Below, in pieces: positions 24,555-31,726 of a DNA stretch of 34,424 nucleotides. Source of the DNA: Alphaproteobacteria bacterium (lineage in GTDB: Bacteria > Pseudomonadota > Alphaproteobacteria > Micavibrionales > Micavibrionaceae); NCBI GenBank assembly GCA_009929775.1, contig RZZS01000024.1, positions 1 to 34,424 on the forward strand, written 5' to 3'. How positions within the stretch are numbered: the first letter of the stretch is position 1; every line of letters begins with the position of its first letter. The translations under genes and the position numbers were made by a program. Below the pieces are notes generated by a model. It saw only the letters and a list, made by a program, of their open reading frames with translations, was not told the origin of the DNA and searched no databases.

Positions 24555-24974
24555 TCACCGCTTATCCCGGATCAGGCCTTTGTCATACATCGCCTTAACG
24601 ACTTTCTTCTTATAAACAGTGCCGTAGCGTGGCGTCCGCGAGTGGTAGTGAGCGATGGCCTTTGAAAGGTTGCCGGTTTCATTGATGTGGCGCTTGAGAA
24701 TCCATGCCGCTACGCCGGTATTCGTGCACGGATCGTCGCGAACCCAGCGCCGGGCTGTGGCTTCGCTGACACCCCAGCGCCGCGCGAGGTCGGGAAGCCA
24801 GATGGTATTGATCTGCATCGGGCCGAGGTCGTAGCTGCCATTGTCGTTCGGACCGACTTCCTGCCCGATACGTCCGCCTTCAATCTGATAAATTCCGATG
24901 AGGACCGCTGGCGGGACCTCGTATGTCTGTGCGGCGAGCATAAGGCAGGCCATGAGAACTTTTCCGCCGACCAT
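24555..24974 (-). CDS. Lytic transglycosylase (SLT domain), leaderless
   Basis: A 139-residue protein made up almost only of a soluble-lytic-transglycosylase domain, which cleaves the glycan strands of peptidoglycan, like VirB1/TrbN-type enzymes that open the wall for secretion systems. The catalytic glutamate is Glu32 in IGIYQIEGGRIG; the family motifs SYDLGPMQIN (47–56) and AVAWILKRHIN-like GVAAWILKRHI, and AIAHYHSRTP follow. The predicted start leaves no room for a signal peptide before the fold (residues 8–25, ACLMLAAQTYEVPPAVL, already belong to the domain), so its route to the periplasm is unclear. Its start overlaps the upstream gene stop by 1 nt (TGATG), so the two are translationally coupled. 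Confidence 0.88.
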   Translation of the reverse strand: MVGGKVLMACLMLAAQTYEVPPAVLIGIYQIEGGRIGQEVGPNDNGSYDLGPMQINTIWLPDLARRWGVSEATARRWVRDDPCTNTGVAAWILKRHINETGNLSKAIAHYHSRTPRYGTVYKKKVVKAMYDKGLIRDKR

Positions 24975-26110
24975 CAGGAGCTTCCTTCGCTGCCGGGCTT
25001 TTTGAAGAACGACATCGGGTTGTAGTTCTCATCCTTCGGCGCGGGCGGCTCCGTCGGAACCTGCGGTGGCGGAGAGGAGGTCTTCGCTTCGGTCGGAGGC
25101 GGAGCGGTGGTTCCTTCGGCCTTCTTCGCCGAGAAGATCGCAGGTTTGGCGGCGGCAGGCGGCGACTGTGAAGCCGAATCCGGTGGCGGCTCGGGAGCCT
25201 GTTGTGCACCGAAAATCGCAGGTTTTTCAGGGGCGGAAGAGGGCGCATTGGCCTTCGGTGCGTCGGGAGCAACCGAACCTGACACGGCAACTGCTGTCGC
25301 ACCGCCCGGCAAAATGCTCGGTGCAAGGGCTTCAAGCATGGCGGTACGGATGGCAAAGGCGTTCCAGACCGGGTCCATCGACAGAACCCCGCCGTTCGCC
25401 TGTGCGGCTTCCGCCCGTTGCTGTTCGTTCATGCCGAGCAGGCGCTCGGTTTCGGCCTTGTGGCATTCTACATAAATGGCGACGAGGCTTTTGACGAGAC
25501 CAAGCTCGACCTGTCGCTGATCGCGCACTTCTGAAACGGAAGGAAACAGTTTTTCGCGCAGTTCACGTGCGCGGGCGGTAATTGTCCTGGCGATTTCCTG
25601 AAGCAGCTTCATATCCTGCCGCCCGAAGGCATAGGTCGAAACGGCGCTGATTGCGGGCGAGAAGGCATGAAAGAACACTGCATGGACCTGATGCTCGTCG
25701 TAGGCGGCACTTTCGATGTCAAGAACCTTGAGTCGGGAGGCGTTCTCCTTGGCGGGAGAAAAATTATCGGCGAACGACAAAACAGCGGTGAGCGCGCCGG
25801 TAATACGTTCGATATCTCGCTCCGACGGCGGGCGGTGGGTAAGCCGGTACTGACTGGCGATAAGGTTTGCCGCAAGCGCGGTCAGGGTCAGACGGATTGA
25901 ATCGTTGCCGCCCGTGGCGTGAAGGGCACTGGCAAGAGCGATACTCGACTGGACGGATTTGCCAAGCAGTTCGGCCATACGACCCGCATCCTTTACCGGG
26001 TCGGCCTTTCCTTCAGGGTCGGCTTCGGTCGAAACGCCTGAAATAGCGGCCATAAGCGGCGCACCGAGGCGTTCGAGGATCTGCAGCAGGAATTCTGACC
26101 GTTCGTCCAT
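24974..26110 (-). CDS. Helical protein with proline-rich, repeat-bearing tail
   Basis: 378 residues without a signal peptide or membrane span. Residues 1–280 appear as an alpha-helical domain (for example TLTALAANLIASQYRL, VFFHAFSPAISAVSTYAFGRQD, ELGLVKSLVAIYVECHKAET). From about 285 the chain is proline/alanine/serine-rich and contains two near-identical short motifs, EKPAIFGAQQ and AKPAIFSAKK, plus a related YNPMSFFKKP close to the end. Such spaced motifs look like docking sites for a partner. No family recognised. It is directly coupled to a lytic transglycosylase gene, and the Dot/Icm operon lies just beyond, so a cytosolic role in a cell-wall or secretion complex is plausible by context only. 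Confidence 0.75.
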   Translation of the reverse strand: MDERSEFLLQILERLGAPLMAAISGVSTEADPEGKADPVKDAGRMAELLGKSVQSSIALASALHATGGNDSIRLTLTALAANLIASQYRLTHRPPSERDIERITGALTAVLSFADNFSPAKENASRLKVLDIESAAYDEHQVHAVFFHAFSPAISAVSTYAFGRQDMKLLQEIARTITARARELREKLFPSVSEVRDQRQVELGLVKSLVAIYVECHKAETERLLGMNEQQRAEAAQANGGVLSMDPVWNAFAIRTAMLEALAPSILPGGATAVAVSGSVAPDAPKANAPSSAPEKPAIFGAQQAPEPPPDSASQSPPAAAKPAIFSAKKAEGTTAPPPTEAKTSSPPPQVPTEPPAPKDENYNPMSFFKKPGSEGSS

Positions 26111-26234
26111 GATGGGTATCGCCGGAAGTGGTTTTTACGGAAGTATAAGCTTCCTTTCCGACTATATCTAGCAAACACCATCAAAACGTTAAAGAGTTTC
26201 CTTCCGGCAAGCGCCGACAGGAATTCGTCCAACG

Positions 26235-26260
26235 AAAAAAGGCCGGACGATCCCGGCCTT
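26235..26260 (-). terminator. Terminator of the DsbC-like gene
   Basis: On the minus strand, the perfect 8-bp stem AAGGCCGG/CCGGCCTT (26239–26246 with 26253–26260), a 6-nt loop and then a run of six T. It lies about 20 nt after the stop of the thiol-disulfide isomerase, so the gene downstream is probably transcribed separately. Confidence 0.88.
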
Positions 26261-26281
26261 CGTTCCCTGAAAATCCACGAA

Positions 26282-27142
26282 TCAGATGAGGTCCTGGAAA
26301 AGCGAATGAATGTCCCGGGCGCGACCGCGAAGGATTTTGATTTCTCCATCGGCGTTGCGATAAACGGTCATCGGCGTTGCGTCGAACTTCCAGGCCTGCA
26401 TCAGGCCGAGATTCATCTGCGCGCCCTGGGTGTTCAGATCCTGCTTGGCGGGAAGGGCGGTCTCGTCGCCTTCAAGATGGCGAAACCAGCGGCTTTCCGG
26501 GTCCGGCGCGGCAAGAAGGAAAGCCGCTTGCGCCATCGAGCGTTCGCTCAGTCCGACCGGAATGATGCGAACCTGCATCTTGCCGGTGTCGATATAGGGC
26601 GCTTTGAGATCATTCAGAAACTCTTTGCAGTGCGGGCATTGCGGGTCAACGATCACGTAGATCGCCGGGGCCTGTTTGTTGCCGAGTACAATCCAGTTGC
26701 TGTCCTCAACATCGGACATGAGCCTTTCGGACGGCGTTTTAAGCGTGTCCTCGGACGCAACGCCGGAGCGGGTCGGCTCAAGCTTTGGCTGGTCGGCCAG
26801 CATATCCAGAACGGCGCGCTCGTCGCCTTGCAGCCGGGCGAGCTGGCGGGCCGTGACGAGCTTGCCGTCCTCGCTGAAAAGGAGGCCGAGCATCACCGCC
26901 TTGCCGTCAGGAGTCACATAAAAATATTGTTCCTGCCCGCGCTTGATTGTCAGCCAACCGTCAAGGCCGAGTTCACGACCGAGATAGCGTACCTGTGCCC
27001 CTTCAGCCGCCAGATTGGCGATCGGCGCCGGCATGTCCGGGATCTTCGTATTGGCGGCCCCTTCCTGGGCCGTTGCCGAAAAAGGAAGGGCGACGAAAGC
27101 GAGGGATGCGAGTGCCAGGAAGACAAAAGTCAATTTGTGCAT
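26282..27142 (-). CDS. DsbC/DsbG-type periplasmic thiol:disulfide isomerase
   Basis: Periplasmic thioredoxin-fold protein expected to shuffle or reduce disulfides in exported proteins. 286 residues with a signal peptide MHKLTFVFLALASLAFVALPFSATA^Q. Residues about 27–120 match the DsbC/G-type N-terminal linker domain (LGRELGLDGWLTIKRGQEQYFYVTPDG). The thioredoxin domain carries the active site CPHC at 169–172 (VDPQCPHCKEF) and the cis-proline region DATPMTVY near 258. Proteins of this kind often accompany type IV secretion genes. It has its own terminator and is likely monocistronic, and it lies just upstream of the operon encoding the four-cysteine protein. Whether it is a DsbC (isomerase) or DsbG type cannot be told here. 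Confidence 0.85.
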   Translation of the reverse strand: MHKLTFVFLALASLAFVALPFSATAQEGAANTKIPDMPAPIANLAAEGAQVRYLGRELGLDGWLTIKRGQEQYFYVTPDGKAVMLGLLFSEDGKLVTARQLARLQGDERAVLDMLADQPKLEPTRSGVASEDTLKTPSERLMSDVEDSNWIVLGNKQAPAIYVIVDPQCPHCKEFLNDLKAPYIDTGKMQVRIIPVGLSERSMAQAAFLLAAPDPESRWFRHLEGDETALPAKQDLNTQGAQMNLGLMQAWKFDATPMTVYRNADGEIKILRGRARDIHSLFQDLI

Positions 27143-27252
27143 GATCTTTTCCGAATTTGTCCGATTGGGATGAGAACGGTTCTCTTAAAGAATAAGCGAT
27201 TTGCAGGGAGGCGTCTAATTTTAGTTTGCGGGTTATGAACTGCAAGGCTCTG

Positions 27253-28485
27253 TCAAAAGAACAGCGTCAGCACTCCCGTATAACTGTACAGGCGGCTGTT
27301 GAAGATTTCGCCATTTGCATAGAAACCGGCCAACGGTACGTCGCCGATGATCTCGCGCACGAGCTTCATTTCGTCAAGCGGCTGCTCGTCGTTCTGCGTA
27401 AAGGCGCGGGCCAGGCAGGACACGTAAAGCGCGCCCTTTGGTTCGAAGACGCCACGCTCGGCGGTGACTCGTTTGCGCAGCGCGATGAGTGCGCGCGCGA
27501 GATCGGCTCGAATCGTCTCAACGTCCCTGCGTACGAACAGAATCCGGCTGCCGGGCTCGACCATATGCGCGACCGTGACGTGGCCGAAATCGGGATCTGT
27601 TTCAAGGATATTGCGGACGACGTAATCGCGCTGGTCCGACCCCGGTACCGGGAAGGCGACATGCACTTCACCGAGGAGAAGTTTTTGGGCTTCCACAGGC
27701 AGAGTCGCAAGGTCGCCAGCACCCTCGACCAGCGCAACTTCGTCCGGGTCGGCCTTGAACTCCTCGACCGCCATGGTCTTGAGATCGAACGCAAGGACTT
27801 CGAGAGCGCGTTGATTGTCGAGTTCGATGACTGTGTTGCCTTCGCAACGGGTGACGGTATGCACGGGGCCGATCGGCGAGCATCCCTGGGAAAGAGTCGT
27901 CGAGACCGGGACGCCCGCATCGAAAATGACGCCCGCATAACTGCCCTGTGAAACCGTGTCGGCGATCAACAGGTGATCGCTCCGCGAGGAAGCCATGCCG
28001 CCAACCGGAAATCCGGCTGTCCGGCGCTGAATCTGCTCGAGCGCGATCATCGTTTCCGACCGCGTTTCCGGATTGCCATGCAGGACGGTAAGCATGGTGT
28101 CGTGAGTATCGATCCAGGTCTTCAGGCTTTTTGCGCGGGCGTCGTCGTCGAGGCCGCCAGCTGGAAGAATGGCGAATTGTGCGGGGTCGATCCGACCGAT
28201 CATCACGGATATGGCGGGGTTATCGAGGTATTCTTCGCCTGGTCCGCAGATTCCCATTCCAAGGCAACCGACCCAATGTTCGATTTCGGTTACGGACCGA
28301 AAGAGGTTCAGGATGCTCGTGGCTTCCTCGTGAAGCAGGTCAGATATATAAAGGAACCCGATCGTATACCGGTTCCTGTCCCTGAGAGCCGGTTCGAGCT
28401 GGCCGAGGGCCGTCTTGCAGATATCGCGCCAGTCGTCGCCGGACGATATAACGCTCGCAAAATCGCTACTCCTGATCAGGGCCAT
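27253..28485 (-). CDS. FIST-domain signalling protein
   Basis: 410 residues with FIST-N and FIST-C domains, which are thought to bind small ligands such as amino acids in sensory proteins. Seen: a FIST-N core (NRYTIGFLYISDLLHEEATSIL, then VGCLGMGICGPGEEYLDNPAISVMIG), the segment FPVGGMASSRSDHLLIADTVSQGSYAGVIFD typical of the N–C junction, and the FIST-C part with PGSRILFVRRD and a C-terminal DVPLAGFYANGEIF … LYSYTGVLTLFF, the usual closing motif. There is no linked kinase, GGDEF or methyl-accepting domain, so this is a stand-alone sensor module. It is transcribed away from lemA; the two starts are about 180 nt apart. Confidence 0.85.
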   Translation of the reverse strand: MALIRSSDFASVISSGDDWRDICKTALGQLEPALRDRNRYTIGFLYISDLLHEEATSILNLFRSVTEIEHWVGCLGMGICGPGEEYLDNPAISVMIGRIDPAQFAILPAGGLDDDARAKSLKTWIDTHDTMLTVLHGNPETRSETMIALEQIQRRTAGFPVGGMASSRSDHLLIADTVSQGSYAGVIFDAGVPVSTTLSQGCSPIGPVHTVTRCEGNTVIELDNQRALEVLAFDLKTMAVEEFKADPDEVALVEGAGDLATLPVEAQKLLLGEVHVAFPVPGSDQRDYVVRNILETDPDFGHVTVAHMVEPGSRILFVRRDVETIRADLARALIALRKRVTAERGVFEPKGALYVSCLARAFTQNDEQPLDEMKLVREIIGDVPLAGFYANGEIFNSRLYSYTGVLTLFF

Positions 28486-28663
28486 AATCCCGTACGTCTC
28501 CCGAGAGAAAAATCAATTGTTTTCAGTTCTATCAAACGCCGCTTGTTTTTCAATATCATACCAACCACTTTGCGCCGGCGGCCCCCATTTTTCATGAGAT
28601 TTTTCTCCGCTCCTCTGGTAAACTTTTCGCTGGTTCAAAAGGTTCACATTTCAGGAGCTTTCA

Positions 28664-29230
28664 ATGGATCCCGTCTGGATCGTCCTCATCATTCTCGTTC
28701 TGGCCGCCGGTTTCGCGGTCCTGCTTTACAATCGTCTCGTTGCCTTGCGACAGACGCGACGGAACGCCTTTTCCGATATCGACGTGCAACTGAAGCAGCG
28801 CTACAACCTCGTGCCGCAACTGCTGGAAACGGTCAAGGGCTATGCGAAGCATGAAAAAGAAGTGTTCGAAAACGTCACCGATGCCCGCGCGCAGGTCGGC
28901 AAGGCGGGAAATACCGGCGAGCGGGTGCAGGCGGAGGGTCTGCTGGGCGGCGCGCTGATGGGGCTGCTGGCGGTGGCGGAGAACTATCCCGATCTTCAGG
29001 CCGACCAGAATTTTCGCCAGCTTATGGCCGAACTGTCGGACCTGGAAAACAAGATCGCTGCCGCGCGCCGCTTCTTCAACAACGCAACCGCTGAATACAA
29101 CACGGCGATCCAGCAGTTCCCCGCGAACCTGATCGCCGGAACGTTCGGTTTTTCCGAAGAGCCTTTCTTCGAACTCGACGACCAGCTGGAACAGGCCGTG
29201 CGCACGGCGCCGGAAGTGAAGTTTACCTAG
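28664..29230 (+). CDS. lemA: LemA family protein
   Basis: 188 residues. N-terminal membrane span WIVLIILVLAAGFAVLLYNRLV (4–25), then a long helical domain with the family pattern RNAFSDIDVQLKQRYNLVPQLLETVKGYAKHEKEVFENVTDAR (39–81), NFRQLMAELSDLENKIAAARRFFN and YNTAIQQFPANLIAGTFGF. LemA proteins are membrane-anchored with the domain outside the membrane; their function is poorly defined, but they are often paired with M48 proteases. Here the protease gene starts 16 nt after the stop. An aggag ribosome site lies 7 nt before the ATG. Confidence 0.96.
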   Translation: MDPVWIVLIILVLAAGFAVLLYNRLVALRQTRRNAFSDIDVQLKQRYNLVPQLLETVKGYAKHEKEVFENVTDARAQVGKAGNTGERVQAEGLLGGALMGLLAVAENYPDLQADQNFRQLMAELSDLENKIAAARRFFNNATAEYNTAIQQFPANLIAGTFGFSEEPFFELDDQLEQAVRTAPEVKFT

Positions 29231-29246
29231 AGGAAGGCCGTTTCCG

Positions 29247-30377
29247 ATGGCCGCAAAAACAATTGGTCTGTCGACACATATCTGGAACAACAATTTTCGT
29301 TCTGTGGTGCTGCTCGCGCTTTATCCTTTCATTCTTGCCGCCATTGTCTGGGGATGCGCGTTCGCGGTGAATTACACGCTTTTTCCGGAAGTACGCACAG
29401 CCGCCACCTACTACATGGATCCGTCGGCAACCCCCGAATCTCTTGTCGAGCCGTTTCGGGCATCCCGTCCTGTCAGTGCAGCGAACGCGTTCGTTTTTCA
29501 TTATTGGCCAGCGATTCTGGCGGTTGTCTCTCTCTGGTTTGTCGTGGCCTGGTTTGCGAACACGAAGATGGTGCGCATGCTCTCGCACTCCCGGCCCGTC
29601 ACTCGTACCGAGGAGCCCGAGCTTTACAACATGGTGGAAAACCTGTGCATCGCGAGGGGGATGAAAACGCCGCGCCTCGAAATCATCGAGACCCATGCCC
29701 GCAACGCCTTTGCAAGCGGGGTCGACGAGCGTTCCTATACTGTCACGGTTACGCGCGGTCTTCTGAACAGTCTCACGCGTGACGAAGTCGAGGCAGTGAT
29801 GGCGCACGAACTTACACACATCATCAACCGTGACGTTCGGCTGCTGATCGTCTCGATCATTTTTACAGGCCTGATCGGTTTCGCGGCGCAAATGGCGTGG
29901 AGCGGCTTTCGGCATTCCATGTGGGTTCCCCGCCATCGCGGCCGGGGCCGCGGAAATCAGGGTGGAGCGGTCGTCGTTATCCTTGCCGTCATGGCCGTAC
30001 TGTGGCTCGGCTATATGGCTTCGCTTCTGACGCGCTTTGCGATCTCGCGGAGGCGGGAATACCTCGCCGATGCCGGTGCGGTGGACATGACGAAAAACCC
30101 GTCCGCGCTGATGAGCGCGCTGATGCGTATTGCCCAGCGAGACCAGATCCCGGAGACCACTGCGGATATCGCGATGATGTGCACACAGAATTCGAAGCCA
30201 TTTTTCGGCGTTTTTGCGACCCATCCGCCGATCGAAGACCGTGTTCGTGTCATCGCGCAAACGACTAACACGCCTGTTCCTGAACTGCACCCAGTCCCGG
30301 CGACGAAGCGTGAGCGTTTCGGCGGCAGCGCGACGGACAAGAACCCTTGGGTAACGCGGCAGAGGCGACCCGGCTGA
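29247..30377 (+). CDS. M48 family membrane metalloprotease (HtpX-like)
   Basis: Zinc protease of the HtpX/Ste24 class, likely involved in membrane-protein quality control. 376 residues. Two N-terminal hydrophobic spans (about 20–42 and 86–105), the catalytic motif HELTH at 187–191 (VMAHELTHIINRD) and two further spans follow (SIIFTGLIGFAAQMAW and VVVILAVMAVLWLGYMASLL), then the third zinc ligand region RRREYLADAGAVDMT. The C-terminal part ends in THPPIEDRVRVI, typical of the family. It forms an operon with lemA. The stretch HRGRGRGNQGG between spans is unusually glycine/arginine-rich. Confidence 0.96.
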   Translation: MAAKTIGLSTHIWNNNFRSVVLLALYPFILAAIVWGCAFAVNYTLFPEVRTAATYYMDPSATPESLVEPFRASRPVSAANAFVFHYWPAILAVVSLWFVVAWFANTKMVRMLSHSRPVTRTEEPELYNMVENLCIARGMKTPRLEIIETHARNAFASGVDERSYTVTVTRGLLNSLTRDEVEAVMAHELTHIINRDVRLLIVSIIFTGLIGFAAQMAWSGFRHSMWVPRHRGRGRGNQGGAVVVILAVMAVLWLGYMASLLTRFAISRRREYLADAGAVDMTKNPSALMSALMRIAQRDQIPETTADIAMMCTQNSKPFFGVFATHPPIEDRVRVIAQTTNTPVPELHPVPATKRERFGGSATDKNPWVTRQRRPG

Positions 30378-30427
30378 TCGGGTGCTTTCTTCCGGCGATC
30401 CGAACCGCCGAAGTTTTTCGGTCCCTC

Positions 30428-30456
30428 TTGGAAATTCGGGGAATTGGCTCTATATT
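30428..30456 (+). promoter_or_regulatory. Candidate sigma-70 promoter of the Bax-inhibitor-1 gene
   Basis: TTGGAA (30428–30433), 17-nt spacer, TATATT (30451–30456), with the ATG about 65 nt downstream. Confidence 0.55.
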
Positions 30457-30522
30457 GCTGGCTAATCGGGTTTTGACGGACCGGGGGACAGTTTTCCGGT
30501 CTTTTTTGAGGAGAGGATACCA

Positions 30523-31257
30523 ATGACACCTGATCGTTACACTCAAGTTCGGGCGCATGCCGGAACAGCCGTTGATGCCGGTTTGCGCGCCCATCTGGGC
30601 CGCGTCTATAACCGCATGGCGCTCGGCGTGCTGCTGACGGCTGTTACGGCCTATGTCGTGGGTAGTTCGCCCGCGCTGCTCGCGTTGTTCCTGGGCGGAC
30701 CGCAAATGTACATCGTAATGCTGGCCCCGCTGGCCATTGTCTGGTTCGGCTTCCGTCCCGAGACGATGTCTTCGGGCAAGCTGCGCATTTCGTTCATTGC
30801 GCTGTCCGTGCTCTACGGTATCAGCTTTTCGGCCATCGCCGCTGTAGCGGGACAGGACGCGGCGTTTGCCGCTGATGTTGCCCGTGCGTTCTTTATCGCG
30901 ACCGGCATGTTCGCCGGGCTGTCCATTTTCGGTTACACGACGAAGAAGGACCTGACCGGTCTCGGCTCGTTCGCTGTAATGGGCGTGATCGGCGTGCTGC
31001 TGCTCACGCTGGTCAACCTGGGTCTCGGCGCGTTTACCGAGATGGACACGACGGGCTTCGCAAACATGATCTCGGTGATCGGCATCCTCGCCTTCGCCGC
31101 GCTGACCGCATGGCAGACGCAGGCGATGAAGGAAATGTACCACCCGTCCGCTGGCGATGAGGCCAACAGCCGTATGGCATGGTCCGCGGCGCTGACCCTG
31201 TACATCAGCTTCATCGCGATGTTTCAGTATATCCTGAGCCTGCTCCAGAACCGCTAA
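30523..31257 (+). CDS. Bax inhibitor-1 family membrane protein
   Basis: 244 residues with about seven transmembrane helices, of the BI-1/YccA/YbhL family, which are membrane proteins linked to calcium leak or protease modulation. Family landmarks: an N-terminal RVYNRMALGVLLTAVTAYVV, LRISFIALSVLYGISFSAI, the region TGMFAGLSIFGYTTKKDLTGLGSF (about 127–150), and a C-terminal ALTLYISFIAMFQYILSLL with the closing acidic-to-basic end. It has its own promoter and terminator and a strong gaggagagg ribosome site upstream. In the M48–BI-1 neighbourhood it may belong to a membrane quality-control cluster, which is an inference. Confidence 0.95.
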   Translation: MTPDRYTQVRAHAGTAVDAGLRAHLGRVYNRMALGVLLTAVTAYVVGSSPALLALFLGGPQMYIVMLAPLAIVWFGFRPETMSSGKLRISFIALSVLYGISFSAIAAVAGQDAAFAADVARAFFIATGMFAGLSIFGYTTKKDLTGLGSFAVMGVIGVLLLTLVNLGLGAFTEMDTTGFANMISVIGILAFAALTAWQTQAMKEMYHPSAGDEANSRMAWSAALTLYISFIAMFQYILSLLQNR

Positions 31258-31283
31258 CGGCAGGCAGGACAGACGGTCAAAGG

Positions 31284-31307
31284 AAAGGGCGCCCCGCGGC
31301 GCCCTTT
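31284..31307 (+). terminator. Terminator after the BI-1 family gene
   Basis: Perfect 10-bp GC-rich stem AAAGGGCGCC/GGCGCCCTTT (31284–31293 with 31298–31307) with a 4-nt loop, beginning about 27 nt past the stop codon, with the T-rich arm at the 3′ side. Confidence 0.88.
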
Positions 31308-31310
31308 CTG

Positions 31311-31726
31311 CTGCTGTACGATGGCAGTCGCCTGTGACAGGCAACAGGCACGGAGCCTCCACCGTTGAAAAGCGGGCGGGGCCCCGTCTGGCAAGACACG
31401 AATTTGGCCGCGTTTATTGCGCTTTTCGCGATATCCTTGCGCTCGATATTCGTGGGGGGCGCTCGGCGCATGTCGGTTCTGGCCGGTGGACCATGAGGCC
31501 TTCGCCGAAGAGTGCAGCCGCCGATGTGATTCACTTCCGGAAGGCCGGCAAACGGACAGGGATGATCGCGCGCTTGCGCAACGTCCGGGACGGACCGGGA
31601 TAAGTGTGGCTCAAGAGGAAAATGCCGCCATGTCGCCGCCGGTCCGCGGGATTTTTGCCACAGTCTCCGTGAATATTTTTCTCCTGGTCCCGCACACCGG
31701 GCGTGTTTTTTGTCCCGTAAAACGGT
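31311..31726. other. Gene-free gap before the M32 peptidase
   Basis: About 415 nt with no credible gene. Open frames on both strands are compositionally arbitrary and lack ribosome sites. No RNA gene or repeat was recognised. The M32 promoter should be in the last 100 nt, but no clear pair of boxes was found. Confidence 0.5.

Noticed and set aside
30369..30389. Weak ACCCG/CGGGT stem followed by GCTTTCTT after the M48 gene
   Set aside because: Only five base pairs; too weak to call as a terminator.
31334..31603. Plus-strand ORF of 89 codons in the gap before the M32 gene
   Set aside because: No ribosome site, no motif; part of gene-free sequence.
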